A stretch of DNA of 9,591 nt from Streptomyces sp. WM4235 (GCF_001279725.1 NZ_LGDE01000044.1:1-9591); one strand, 5' to 3'. Counted from the first letter of the stretch, positions 1-7,491 are shown. The notes: a model not told the origin generated them from the sequence alone. Made by a program: numbers and translations.

Positions 1-36
1 GGGGGACCCTGTGGGAGAGTAGGACGCCGCCGAACA
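1..36 (+). rRNA. rrf: 5S ribosomal RNA, 3' end (partial)
   Basis: The first 36 bases match, from memory, the 3' third of actinobacterial 5S rRNA: the helix around GGGACCCTGTGGGAGAGTAG and the closing CGCCGCCGAAC strand that pairs with the 5' end of the molecule. The 5' part lies before the window, so the gene is partial, and the exact mature 3' end (about base 36) is my estimate. A strong terminator follows within 15 bases, as expected for the last gene of a 16S-23S-5S operon transcribed left to right into this window. Confidence 0.9.
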
Positions 37-47
37 ATCATTGTGGG

Positions 48-80
48 AAAGCCCCGCACCCTTCAGGGTGCGGGGCTTTT
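48..80 (+). terminator. Intrinsic terminator of the rRNA operon
   Basis: There is a perfect inverted repeat. GCCCCGCACCC (51-61) pairs with GGGTGCGGGGC (66-76) around a TTCA loop. The stem is extended by AAA (48-50) opposite TTT (77-79), and the structure ends in a short T run. It lies just downstream of the 5S rRNA end, so it most likely terminates the rRNA operon and insulates the acetyltransferase gene from it. Confidence 0.93.
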
Positions 81-160
81 CTGCGTTCCAGACCCTTTTC
101 ATTTCTGGGCTTTGGTTTTTTGCGTGCAGAGTGCACCGGTGTCGTGCTTTGATCCGCACT

Positions 161-730
161 ATGAATCTGCATGGGGTGCGGCCGGTGTCTGCCGGCGAGT
201 GGGAGAAGGCCAAGGAGCTGCGGCTCAGTGCGTTGCGGGATCCTGTCGCCCCGGTGGCCTTCCTGGAGAACGTCGTGGAGGCCGAGGCCCAGCCCGATGA
301 GTTCTGGCAGGGACGGACCGCGGGCGCTTCGAGCGGGCGGGCCGTCCGGCAGTTCGTCGCCGAGGCTCCCGACGGCTCCTGGGACGGGTCGGTGACCGTG
401 CTCGTCGAGGAAGGCGGCACCATCGACTACTTCGGTGAGGTCGTGGAGAAGGCTCAGGGGCACCTGGTGGGGGTGTTCGTACGGCCCGCACAGCGGGGGA
501 CCGGAGTGACCGAAGCGCTGTTCGCGGCCGCACTGGAGTGGGCCTGGTCGCTGGACGGGCCGGCGCTGGGGCGGGTGCGTCTCTTCGTTCACGAGGACAA
601 CGCGCGGGCCGAGGCGTTCTACCGCCGGTACGGGTTCGTGGCCAGTGGCCGGATCGTGGTCGGCACGCCCTCGGACCCGGAGGCCCGGGAGCTGGAGTAC
701 GTACTGGAACGGCCCGTGGCGGGCCGTTAG
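161..730 (+). CDS. GNAT family N-acetyltransferase
   Basis: A 189-residue protein of the GNAT fold, which moves an acetyl group from acetyl-CoA to an amine; the substrate is unknown and the location is presumably cytoplasmic. The acetyl-CoA motif A is visible at residues 102-130 (LVGVFVRP then QRGTGV, the pyrophosphate-binding loop, with Thr where Gly/Ala is usual after GxGx), and motif B at 150-162 (AEAFYRRYGF). The length is normal for a single-domain GNAT. I chose ATG 161: the open frame runs further upstream, but those codons lie inside the rRNA terminator. No convincing Shine-Dalgarno precedes 161, so the transcript may be leaderless or weakly translated. It converges on the secretion operon, and its TAG stop (728-730) overlaps the TAA stop of the opposing gene. 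Enzyme class is secure; biological role is not. Confidence 0.9.
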   Translation: MNLHGVRPVSAGEWEKAKELRLSALRDPVAPVAFLENVVEAEAQPDEFWQGRTAGASSGRAVRQFVAEAPDGSWDGSVTVLVEEGGTIDYFGEVVEKAQGHLVGVFVRPAQRGTGVTEALFAAALEWAWSLDGPALGRVRLFVHEDNARAEAFYRRYGFVASGRIVVGTPSDPEARELEYVLERPVAGR

Positions 731-2247
731 AAGGCGGAGACGGCCTGCGGCCAGCGGGAGCGGGCCTGTTCGCGGCTGCGGCAGAGCGCGAGCAGCGGCA
801 GGGCGTCGTCCTGGAGGAGCTCCGGGAGCTGCGGAATGGGGGCGACGGCCGCCACGTCGTCCAGGACCAGCGTCAGTGGTGGGTCGAGCCGACCGTGGGA
901 TGACCGTGCGGCCATGCGACGGCCGTGCTCGACCACGCTGGAGGCGAGTGCCGTCAGCAAGGGCATTGCACCCGGGTGGCTTCGCGGGTCCTCCAGGGAC
1001 TCGCCCACCAGATAAAGGGTGCCCCCTTCGGTCAGGAACGAAGCCAGCGTGAGGGAATCTGTTCGGTTCGGGTTGCAAGCCTCGCGGATGTGGATCGAAC
1101 CGAGGCAGGACAGGGCCCCGGCGGCGAGGTGCTGGGCCAGTTCGCGACGCTCCGGGTACGCGGTGAGGGCGCTTTCGAGTTCGCCGGCCGCGCCGGGGGC
1201 CGCCTGGGGGTGCGTACGGAGGATCCGGACGGGGTCCTGGGCGTTGGTGCCCTGGGCCCAGCGGTGCAGCTGCTTGAACGGGCGGTTGTCGAGGGCCGCG
1301 GCCTGGAGCCAACTACGCAGGAGCGTTTCCGCCGTGTCGGCGACCGCGGCGTCCATGCGCGCCTGGGGGCGTACGGGCGCCAGGAGGGCCACGGCGCGTA
1401 CGGCGGCGAGGTCGCGGTCCGCGCAGCCCTCCGCGGGGTTCCAGTGCATGCGGGCCGGGGTGTCGCAGAGATGCGAGGGGTCGTAGAGGAGGACCGGGCC
1501 GAGCTTGGCGCGGGCGTCCTTGGTCTCCGACCAGAGTGCGGGGGAGGACGTCACGACGAGGACCGCGCCTTCCGCCGCCGCGATGTGCCGGGCGGCGGTG
1601 GCATGGCGTTCCGCGGGGGTGGCGTAGCCGAGGCGGGCCGGCGTCTGCGCGGACGCCGGTACGGGGGCCGGGGTGGGCGTCGGGGCCGGGGCGTGGCCGA
1701 AGTCATGGCGGTGGGCCTCGTCGGCCGGGGCGGGGCGGTCCGCGGTGCGAAGGGTGCCGTGGGCCGTGGGCCCGGGGCTCGCGGTCTCGAACGCTGCCGG
1801 GGGCTGGGCGGTCGGCGGGGCCGGTTGGGTGGGCATCGGTTGGGGCTGTGGATCCTGGTCGATTCGGCCGTGGTGCTTGAGGAGGGCGCGGCGGGCCTTG
1901 GTGCGGGCGATGATGCCCATGGTGAAGATGGTCAGGACCAGCAGGATCAGGAGCTGGCCGATGAACAGGCCCCAGAACAGGCCCCAGCCGGAGAGGGCCG
2001 CCGGGTCGGTCTCGGGCCAGGCTCCGGGGAGGTCGTGGGGTTCCGTTATCAGGGCGCGGACCGCGTCCGGGGTGCGGGTGAACGTGACGGTGCCCGGCCA
2101 GGCGCCCTTGGCGAACAGGGCCGAGAGGCCGGTGGCCGACCAGACGAGGACGGCGACGCCGAGCAGGAACGCCAGCAGGCCGACGAGGGCCCCGTCGGGG
2201 ACGCCCCCGGCCCGAGCGGGGGGATCCGTACGTCTGGGGTCGGACAT
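727..2247 (-). CDS. VirD4/TraG-like membrane protein lacking a P-loop (degenerate coupling protein), last gene of the T4SS-like operon
   Basis: 506 residues. The N-terminus has two membrane helices (about 20-46 and 89-113) around an extracellular loop, like VirD4/TraG coupling proteins. A Pro/Ala-rich linker (about 130-205) follows, then a domain resembling the actinobacterial TraG/TraD ATPase: AVLVVTSSPALWSETKDARA (228-247), GPVLLYDP (250-257), MHWNPAEGC (267-275), the helical segment around 300-332, GTLYLVG (409-415) and a Walker B-like LTLVLDDVA (458-466). The Walker A loop, expected just before residue 228, is missing; that stretch reads ERHATAARHIAAAEG with no GxxxxGK. The protein also ends about 40 residues after Walker B, where family members continue. 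Coupling proteins normally deliver substrate to the channel by ATP hydrolysis, so this copy is probably non-catalytic. ATG 2247 lies two bases after the VirB4 stop, suggesting translational coupling. Domain assignment is by eye. Confidence 0.82.
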   Translation of the reverse strand: MSDPRRTDPPARAGGVPDGALVGLLAFLLGVAVLVWSATGLSALFAKGAWPGTVTFTRTPDAVRALITEPHDLPGAWPETDPAALSGWGLFWGLFIGQLLILLVLTIFTMGIIARTKARRALLKHHGRIDQDPQPQPMPTQPAPPTAQPPAAFETASPGPTAHGTLRTADRPAPADEAHRHDFGHAPAPTPTPAPVPASAQTPARLGYATPAERHATAARHIAAAEGAVLVVTSSPALWSETKDARAKLGPVLLYDPSHLCDTPARMHWNPAEGCADRDLAAVRAVALLAPVRPQARMDAAVADTAETLLRSWLQAAALDNRPFKQLHRWAQGTNAQDPVRILRTHPQAAPGAAGELESALTAYPERRELAQHLAAGALSCLGSIHIREACNPNRTDSLTLASFLTEGGTLYLVGESLEDPRSHPGAMPLLTALASSVVEHGRRMAARSSHGRLDPPLTLVLDDVAAVAPIPQLPELLQDDALPLLALCRSREQARSRWPQAVSAF

Positions 2248-2249
2248 GG

Positions 2250-3665
2250 TTACGCCACCGTGGTCGCGGAGCCGGGGCCGTTGTGGTGGCGTTCGATGAG
2301 GAGGGCTCGCTCCTCCGCCTCCAGTTCGGCGGCCAGCAGATCGTCGGGCAGTCGGTGTTGTGCCGAGGATTCGGTCATGGCGCGGTCGGTGTAGACGAGC
2401 GGGCGTTCGGCCTCGGTGATCAGGTGTTTGACGACCTGGACGTTGCCGTTGACGTCCCAGACCGCGATGCCCGGGGTGAGGGTGGGGATGATTTCCACGG
2501 CCCAGCGGGGCAGGCCGAGTACCCGGCCCGTGGCGCGGGCCTCGTCGGCTTTCTGGGCGTAGATCGTTCGGGTGGAGGCCATCTTGAGGATGGCCGCGGC
2601 TTCTCGGGCGGCGGCGCCGTCGACGACGTCGGAGAGGTGGTGGACGACGGCGACGAAGGACAGGCCGAGGCGCCGGCCGAACTTCAACAGGCGCTGGAAC
2701 AGCTGGGCGACGAAGGGGCTGTTGATGATGTGCCAGGCCTCTTCGACGAGGAAGATGCGCTTCTTGCGGTCCGGGCGGATCCAGGTGTGTTCCAGCCAGA
2801 CGCCGACGATCGCCATGAGGATCGGCATCGCGATGGAGTTGCGGTCGATGTGGGACAGGTCGAAGACGATCAGTGGCGCGTCGAGGTCGATGCCGACGGT
2901 GGTGGGGCCGTCGAACATGCCGCGGAGGTCGCCGTCGACGAGACGGTCGATGACCAGGGCGACATCGAGTCCCCAGGCGCGGACATCGTCTATGTCGACG
3001 TTCATGGCCTGGGCGGACTCGGGCTCGGGGTGGCGCAGTTGTTCCACGATGTCGGTGAGGACGGGCTGGCGGTCGCGGATCGTGTCGACGACGTAGGCGT
3101 GCGCGACCTTGAGGGCGAAGCCGGAGCGTTCGTCGAGGCCGTGGCCCATGGCGACTTCGATGATGGTCCGGAGCAGCGCGAGCTGGCCGGTCGTGGTGAT
3201 CGCCGGGTCGAGGGGGTTGAGGCGGATCCCGTCGTCGTTCGCGGCGATGGGGTCCAGGCGGATGGGGGTTATTCCCAACTGCTGGGCGATCAGGTTCCAC
3301 TCGCCGACGCCGTCTTCGCCCTGGGCGTCGAGGACGACGACCTGGCGGTCCTTGAAGCGGAGTTGGCGCAGGACGTAGGTCTTCTCCAGCGCGGACTTCC
3401 CGTTGCCGGACTCGCCGAGCACCAGCCAGTGGGGGGCGGGGAGCTGCTGTCCGTACAGCTGGAACGGGTCGTAGATGTACCCCTTGCCGCTGTAGACCTC
3501 GCGGCCGATGATGACGCCGGAGTCGCCGAGGCCGGGGGCTGCGGTGGGCAGGTAGACGGCCTGGGCCTGCCCGGTGGAGGTGCGGACGGGCAGGCGGGTG
3601 GTCTCCACCTTGCCGAACAGGAAGCTGGTGAAGGCGTCCGTCAGAGCGGACATGGGATCTCGCAT
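2250..3665 (-). CDS. VirB4-type conjugation ATPase (C-terminal catalytic half)
   Basis: 471 residues from ATG 3665. It resembles the ATPase domain of VirB4/TraC proteins, cytoplasmic hexameric motors at the base of T4SS channels. Visible motifs are Walker A GESGNGKS (84-91), VVVLDAQGEDG (109-119), a Walker B segment KRIFLVEEAWHII (302-314) ending in the VirB4-typical EEAW, and the downstream VVHHLSD and STRTIYAQKADEA stretches. The usual N-terminal VirB4 domain is absent; its equivalent is the gene just upstream, so VirB4 is split in two here. A GTG at 3674 would add three residues, but GGAGGG (3682-3677) ends only two bases before it and 11 before ATG 3665, so I prefer the ATG. The stop lies two bases before the next gene. 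Substrate and partners are inferred from the family. Confidence 0.93.
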   Translation of the reverse strand: MRDPMSALTDAFTSFLFGKVETTRLPVRTSTGQAQAVYLPTAAPGLGDSGVIIGREVYSGKGYIYDPFQLYGQQLPAPHWLVLGESGNGKSALEKTYVLRQLRFKDRQVVVLDAQGEDGVGEWNLIAQQLGITPIRLDPIAANDDGIRLNPLDPAITTTGQLALLRTIIEVAMGHGLDERSGFALKVAHAYVVDTIRDRQPVLTDIVEQLRHPEPESAQAMNVDIDDVRAWGLDVALVIDRLVDGDLRGMFDGPTTVGIDLDAPLIVFDLSHIDRNSIAMPILMAIVGVWLEHTWIRPDRKKRIFLVEEAWHIINSPFVAQLFQRLLKFGRRLGLSFVAVVHHLSDVVDGAAAREAAAILKMASTRTIYAQKADEARATGRVLGLPRWAVEIIPTLTPGIAVWDVNGNVQVVKHLITEAERPLVYTDRAMTESSAQHRLPDDLLAAELEAEERALLIERHHNGPGSATTVA

Positions 3666-3676
3666 GGGCGGCACTT

Positions 3677-3682
3677 CCCTCC
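3677..3682 (-). promoter_or_regulatory. Ribosome binding site deciding the VirB4-like start
   Basis: GGAGGG on the minus strand lies just after the TAG stop of the upstream gene (3687-3685). Its spacing is 2 bases to the GTG at 3674, 11 to the ATG at 3665 and 23 to the ATG at 3653. The middle codon is the most plausible start, though 11 is at the long end. Confidence 0.6.
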
Positions 3683-3684
3683 GG

Positions 3685-5247
3685 CTAGCGTCGGATGCCG
3701 GTGGCGAACGGCAGGGTGTTGACGAAGGCGCGGTGGTGCTCGCGGTCGCACCACTCCAGCTTCAGGTAGGACTTGCCCGCCGAGGCGCGGATGGTGCGCT
3801 TGTCGCGGGCGAGGGCCTCGGGTGAACGCGAGGACACCGTGATGTACCCGACCAGGTTGACTCCCGCCGCACCACTGGCGAGATCTTCACCCCTCTGGTC
3901 GAGCCGGCCGTGGGCGGCGATGTCGCGCGGGTCGACCGTGCGGTTCATCTTCGCGGCGCGGCTGGCGTCGGCCTCGTCGTTGGTCTTCTCCGTCAGCATG
4001 CGTTCGATGGCGACCTCGGTGGGTTCGAGGTCCATGGTGACGGCGACGGTGCGGATGACGTCCGGGGTGTGGACGAGGAGCGGGGCGAGGAAGTTGACGC
4101 CGACGGGGGTCATCGGCCACTCCTTCACCCAGGCGGTGGCGTGGCACCAGGGGGCGCGGGTGGAGGACTCGCGGGTCTTGGCCTGGAGGTAGGTGGGTTC
4201 GACCGCGTCGAGTTCGGCGGGCCAGGCGTTGCGCTTCGTCATGGCCTGGATGTGGTCGATGGGGTGGTCCGGGTCGTACATGGAGTGCACGAGGGAGGAC
4301 AGCCGGCCCTGGCCGAGCGGTTGGCGTACGCGGATGTCGGCCTCGGCGAGGCGCGCGCAGATGTCGGTGAGCTCGCGGGCCATGACGATGGCGAGGCCGG
4401 CGTCGCGGTCGAGCTTGCGGCCCTTGTGCGGGGTCGAGGCGCGGGCGATGGTGTGGGCCTCGGCGGCGAGTTCGCGCGAGTAGTGCATGCAGGCGACGAG
4501 GTACGCGCGGTGCTGCTCGGAGGAGGTCGACACCATCGACTGGAGCTGGTCGTACGACTCGCGGAGCCAACCGGGGGCGGCGGTGTCCCCGCGCTGGGCG
4601 ACGTCCTTGGCGTGGGCGTCGGGGTCGGCGGGGAGGGTACGGGCGAGCATCTGGAGGCGGGTGACGAAGCCGTCGCCGTTCGCCACGTGCTTGAGGAGGG
4701 TGCCGAAGCGGTCGACGAGGGCTTCCTGGTCCTCGCTGTCGCGCAGGCCGACGCCGGGGCCCTCGATCTCGATGGCGGCGGTCACGGTTCTGCGGTCGGC
4801 GTGCAGGAGGACGGCGATCTCGTCGGGCCCGAAGGGCGCCGCGAGCCAGCTGATGCGTCCGATGCCGGGGGGCGGGCCGACCTCGACCTCGCGGCCGTCG
4901 GAGCCCCGGATGCCGGCTTCCATGGTGCCGGAGCGGTACGTGGTGCCGCGGCGCAGGGTGCGCTTGTAGCTGCGCCTGATCTCGAACCACCGGTAGAAGG
5001 TGCGGCCCTTGTACGGGACGTACACGGCGGCGAGGGCGAGCATGGGGAAGCCGGCGAGGCTCACGATGCGCAGGGTGAGGTCGGGGACGAGTAGTCCGCT
5101 CATCATGCCGAGGAACGCGCCGGCGATGATCAGGGCGATCTCGCCGGTTTCGCGGTTCTTGCCGACGATCGCGTTCGGCCGGGCGCGGCCGATGAGATAC
5201 GTGCGACGGGGCGCGATCGGGTGTAGCTGGTGGGACTGGGTGGTCAA
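3685..5247 (-). CDS. SCO6880-type protein: VirB3/PrgI-like helices fused to the N-terminal, non-catalytic half of VirB4
   Basis: 520 residues. Two hydrophobic helices near the N-terminus (about 37-53 and 60-78) are followed by a basic cytoplasmic segment (YRWFEIRRSYKRTLRR) and a long soluble region. I recognise the actinobacterial SCO6880 family, found beside VirB4-like ATPases in conjugative elements: a VirB3-like membrane anchor plus a domain equivalent to the VirB4 N-terminus. Characteristic stretches are WLAAPFGPDE (134-143), GLAIVMARELTD (284-295), APWCHATAWVKEWP (365-378) and the tail KLEWCDREHHRAFVNTLPFA (496-515). No P-loop is present. It probably anchors the ATPase encoded next to the inner membrane. 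The start is TTG 5247, overlapping the upstream stop by four bases; an in-frame TGA lies nine bases upstream and a full Shine-Dalgarno precedes it. The stop is 19 bases before the ATPase start. Confidence 0.9.
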   Translation of the reverse strand: MTTQSHQLHPIAPRRTYLIGRARPNAIVGKNRETGEIALIIAGAFLGMMSGLLVPDLTLRIVSLAGFPMLALAAVYVPYKGRTFYRWFEIRRSYKRTLRRGTTYRSGTMEAGIRGSDGREVEVGPPPGIGRISWLAAPFGPDEIAVLLHADRRTVTAAIEIEGPGVGLRDSEDQEALVDRFGTLLKHVANGDGFVTRLQMLARTLPADPDAHAKDVAQRGDTAAPGWLRESYDQLQSMVSTSSEQHRAYLVACMHYSRELAAEAHTIARASTPHKGRKLDRDAGLAIVMARELTDICARLAEADIRVRQPLGQGRLSSLVHSMYDPDHPIDHIQAMTKRNAWPAELDAVEPTYLQAKTRESSTRAPWCHATAWVKEWPMTPVGVNFLAPLLVHTPDVIRTVAVTMDLEPTEVAIERMLTEKTNDEADASRAAKMNRTVDPRDIAAHGRLDQRGEDLASGAAGVNLVGYITVSSRSPEALARDKRTIRASAGKSYLKLEWCDREHHRAFVNTLPFATGIRR

Positions 5248-6569
5248 CGCCCGTCACCTCCTGTGTTCCTCGTGCTCGAGCCGGTGCGGGGCGGGGGTGT
5301 GGCGGAGGGGACGGATCCGCCGCCGGACCCGCTGCCGGAGCCTCGGCTGCTGTGCGCGGCCATGCCTCCGGAGATCTGGTTGGCGTCGCCGCCGCCTCCG
5401 CCACTCGCGCGGTGGGCGCCGCCGCCGCGGCTGCTGTGGGTTTTGATGCCCTGGGAGACGAGGGAGGCGGGGGAGCTGATGACGGCCGCGGCCTGGGCGC
5501 CGTCGGTGGCCTTGCTGCGGTTGGAACGGGCGGAGGCGATCTCGTCGCCGAAGCCGGGGACGAAGCGGTAGATCATCGCGGAGGCGAAGATCGCCAGGAG
5601 GATGATCGCGAGTCCGGAGACGACGGCGGAGAAGGCGTTGGGGCCCTTCTCGCCCGCGAGGGCGCCGGCGAGGCCGAGGACGATCACGATGACCGGCTTC
5701 ACGAGGATGACGGCGATCATGATGCCGGCCCAGCGGCGGACGTGGCCCCACATGTTGCGGTCGACGAGTCCGGCGTAGACGACCGTGCCGAGGAGGGCGC
5801 CGACGTAGAGCAGGGCGGCGCGGATGACGAGCTCCAGCCACAGGATCCCGGCGGCCAGCACGGTCACGAGGGCCACGACGATCAGCATGATCGGGCCGCC
5901 GCCGATGTCGTCGCCCTTCTTGAGGGCCTCGGAGAACGAGCCGAAGAAGACGTCGGTCTGGCCGCCGGTGGCCGCGGCGATGACCTCGGTGACACCGTCG
6001 GTCGCGGAGACGACGGTGTAGAGGATCAGCGGGGTGAACGCGGAGGCGAGGACGGTCAGCCAGAGGAAGCCGATGGCCTCGGACATGGCGGTGGTGAGGG
6101 GGACGCCGCGGATGGCGCGCTTGGCTACGGCGAGGAGCCAGAGGACGAGGGTGAGGATGGTGCTCGCGGCGAAGACGACGGCGTACTGCTGGAGGAAGGC
6201 GGGGTTGGTGAAGTCGACGGTGGCCGTGGACTTGATGGCCTCGCTGAGCTTGCCGACGATCCAGGCGGCGGCGTCGGCGCAGCCGCGGGCCAGGGAGGCC
6301 AGGGGGTTGAGGGCGTCCCCGTTGCTGTCACTGGGTGCCAACCCGGTCCGGGGTGCTCCGCCCGTGCCGGTGTCGCTTTCGCAGTACTGCTTGGAGGGGC
6401 CGTCCAGGAGGGAGCAGGGGTCCTTGCTGGAAGAAGGCGCTGGGGTGGTGGGCGGCGTGGGGGCGGCGTGAGCGCGGGTGGCCGACAGCACCAGGGCAGT
6501 GTGCACGGCCGCGAAGACACCGCCGAGCTGAAGTCGGCGCCGGAGTCGACTCTGGGGGTCAACGGGCAT
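5244..6569 (-). CDS. VirB6/TrbL-like polytopic membrane protein of the T4SS-like operon
   Basis: 441 residues. A basic N-terminus and hydrophobic stretch ending in ATRAHA form a probable signal peptide (about 1-35). A Pro/Ser/Thr-rich extracellular segment with Cys52 and Cys63 follows, possibly a disulfide, then Cys97. About six membrane helices lie at roughly 128-148, 165-187, 226-246, 249-268, 281-304 and 314-336. The last 65 residues are a low-complexity Gly/Ser/His tail. This topology is that of VirB6/TrbL proteins, which form the inner-membrane channel of T4SS. GGAGGG (6582-6577) seven bases before ATG 6569 fixes the start. The gene overlaps the end of the upstream gene by 11 bases and the next start by four, implying coupled translation. 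Family placement rests on topology and context more than on diagnostic residues. Confidence 0.85.
   Translation of the reverse strand: MPVDPQSRLRRRLQLGGVFAAVHTALVLSATRAHAAPTPPTTPAPSSSKDPCSLLDGPSKQYCESDTGTGGAPRTGLAPSDSNGDALNPLASLARGCADAAAWIVGKLSEAIKSTATVDFTNPAFLQQYAVVFAASTILTLVLWLLAVAKRAIRGVPLTTAMSEAIGFLWLTVLASAFTPLILYTVVSATDGVTEVIAAATGGQTDVFFGSFSEALKKGDDIGGGPIMLIVVALVTVLAAGILWLELVIRAALLYVGALLGTVVYAGLVDRNMWGHVRRWAGIMIAVILVKPVIVIVLGLAGALAGEKGPNAFSAVVSGLAIILLAIFASAMIYRFVPGFGDEIASARSNRSKATDGAQAAAVISSPASLVSQGIKTHSSRGGGAHRASGGGGGDANQISGGMAAHSSRGSGSGSGGGSVPSATPPPRTGSSTRNTGGDGR
5254..5262 (-). promoter_or_regulatory. Strong Shine-Dalgarno supporting a TTG start
   Basis: AGGAGGTGA on the minus strand is a near-complete match to the anti-Shine-Dalgarno. 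The AGGAGG core ends nine bases before TTG 5247. The reading frame is closed by a TGA three codons upstream of the TTG, and the next in-frame ATG lies inside the first membrane helix, so the rare TTG start is well supported. Confidence 0.8.
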
Positions 6570-7389
6570 AAGTGAACCCTCCGAACTCCTTGATGGCCTT
6601 GCTCATGTCGTCGGACGTCGACACGGGGACATCGCCGGGGACCGGAGCGGGTCCGTCCTGCTGGATGCCGTTGGCGACTCTCCAGCCCTCCCCCACCCAG
6701 CTCAGTTCAAAGGTCCAGGTCTTCCACGTCGTACGGACCGGGTCGGTGGACTTGTCGCCGGACATGCCGACCAGGCCGGTGTACCAGACCGCGATCTTCG
6801 CGGCGGTCGGGCTGTAGTTCTCGACTCTGGTGCCGATCGGGATGGTGCGGGTGACGAAGGTGCTGCCCGACGGCGGGTTGCCGTTGGCGTCCAGGCCGAG
6901 TTTCGCGAGGAACCCGGTCGAGTAGGCCTCGTCCTGTGGGCCCTTGAGCCGGGCTGCCGCCTCCGGGGTGTAGATCCCGTCGACGAGGGCGTGCCGGGTG
7001 TCCTTCTTGAGCATCCCCTCGGACCCCAGAGCCACCGCGTAGTTCGCGGCCGCTGATTGGGCGCCCTGTTCGTCATGGGCGAAGCCCTTGGGGATGCCGT
7101 TGGACTTGCCGGTGACCGGTTGGGTGCCGGTGGGGCTGGTGGCGGTGTCGGTCGGGGGTTTGTTCGACGCGGTGTTCGCGGGGGAGTCCGGGGACTGGTT
7201 CGCGAACGCGATGGCGGCGATGAGGAGGACCACCACGCCGACCGCGGTGATGAGGCCGCGGGAGGGGCGGGGGGTGCGGCGGGGGTTGCCGTAGGGGTCG
7301 GAGGGGGAGTCCGGGAGGCGGGTACGGGTCTGGCCCGTGCCGCCCACTTCGCCGTGGTTGCCGCCGCCGTAGTGGTCGTCGTTGCTCAT
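6559..7389 (-). CDS. Single-pass membrane protein with VirB8/TcpC-like extracellular domain
   Basis: 276 residues with bitopic topology: a hydrophilic Gly/Pro/Arg-rich cytoplasmic N-terminus (1-45), one membrane helix (about 46-63), a Pro/Thr/Ser-rich extracellular linker (65-100), and a globular domain (about 104-245). That domain starts with a helix of the AQSAAANYAVAL type and ends in strands TWTFELSWVGEGWRVA. This is the layout of the VirB8/TcpC scaffold proteins of T4SS, which adopt an NTF2-like fold; I infer the role from topology, length and operon position, not a diagnostic motif. The start is ATG 7389, with GGAGGGG (7407-7401) about 11 bases upstream. 102 bases separate it from the preceding gene, the only sizeable gap in the operon, so an internal promoter or processing site is possible there. 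Confidence 0.8.
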   Translation of the reverse strand: MSNDDHYGGGNHGEVGGTGQTRTRLPDSPSDPYGNPRRTPRPSRGLITAVGVVVLLIAAIAFANQSPDSPANTASNKPPTDTATSPTGTQPVTGKSNGIPKGFAHDEQGAQSAAANYAVALGSEGMLKKDTRHALVDGIYTPEAAARLKGPQDEAYSTGFLAKLGLDANGNPPSGSTFVTRTIPIGTRVENYSPTAAKIAVWYTGLVGMSGDKSTDPVRTTWKTWTFELSWVGEGWRVANGIQQDGPAPVPGDVPVSTSDDMSKAIKEFGGFTYAR

Positions 7390-7491
7390 TCCGTGTCCGC
7401 CCCCTCCGCCTCGTACGACGGTAGCGCTCGTTCCCGCGTGGATGCGGTGTGGTGATTCGCCATCAGGTACGACGGCCGGCGGGCGGCACGG

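Noticed and set aside
41..160. Upstream extension of the acetyltransferase frame to base 41
   Set aside because: These 40 codons run through the rRNA terminator hairpin, and the encoded residues have no GNAT character; ATG 161 begins the recognisable fold.
2248..3300. Extension of the VirD4-like reading frame upstream by 351 codons
   Set aside because: It overlaps the VirB4 ATPase in another frame and encodes Arg/Pro/His-rich sequence typical of out-of-frame GC-rich DNA. ATG 2247, just after the ATPase stop, fits better.
2283..5094. Long open frames on the + strand opposite the operon (for example 2283-3722 and 3910-5094)
   Set aside because: Asp/Gly/Val-rich composition, no motifs and no ribosome sites; they mirror the codon bias of the minus-strand genes.
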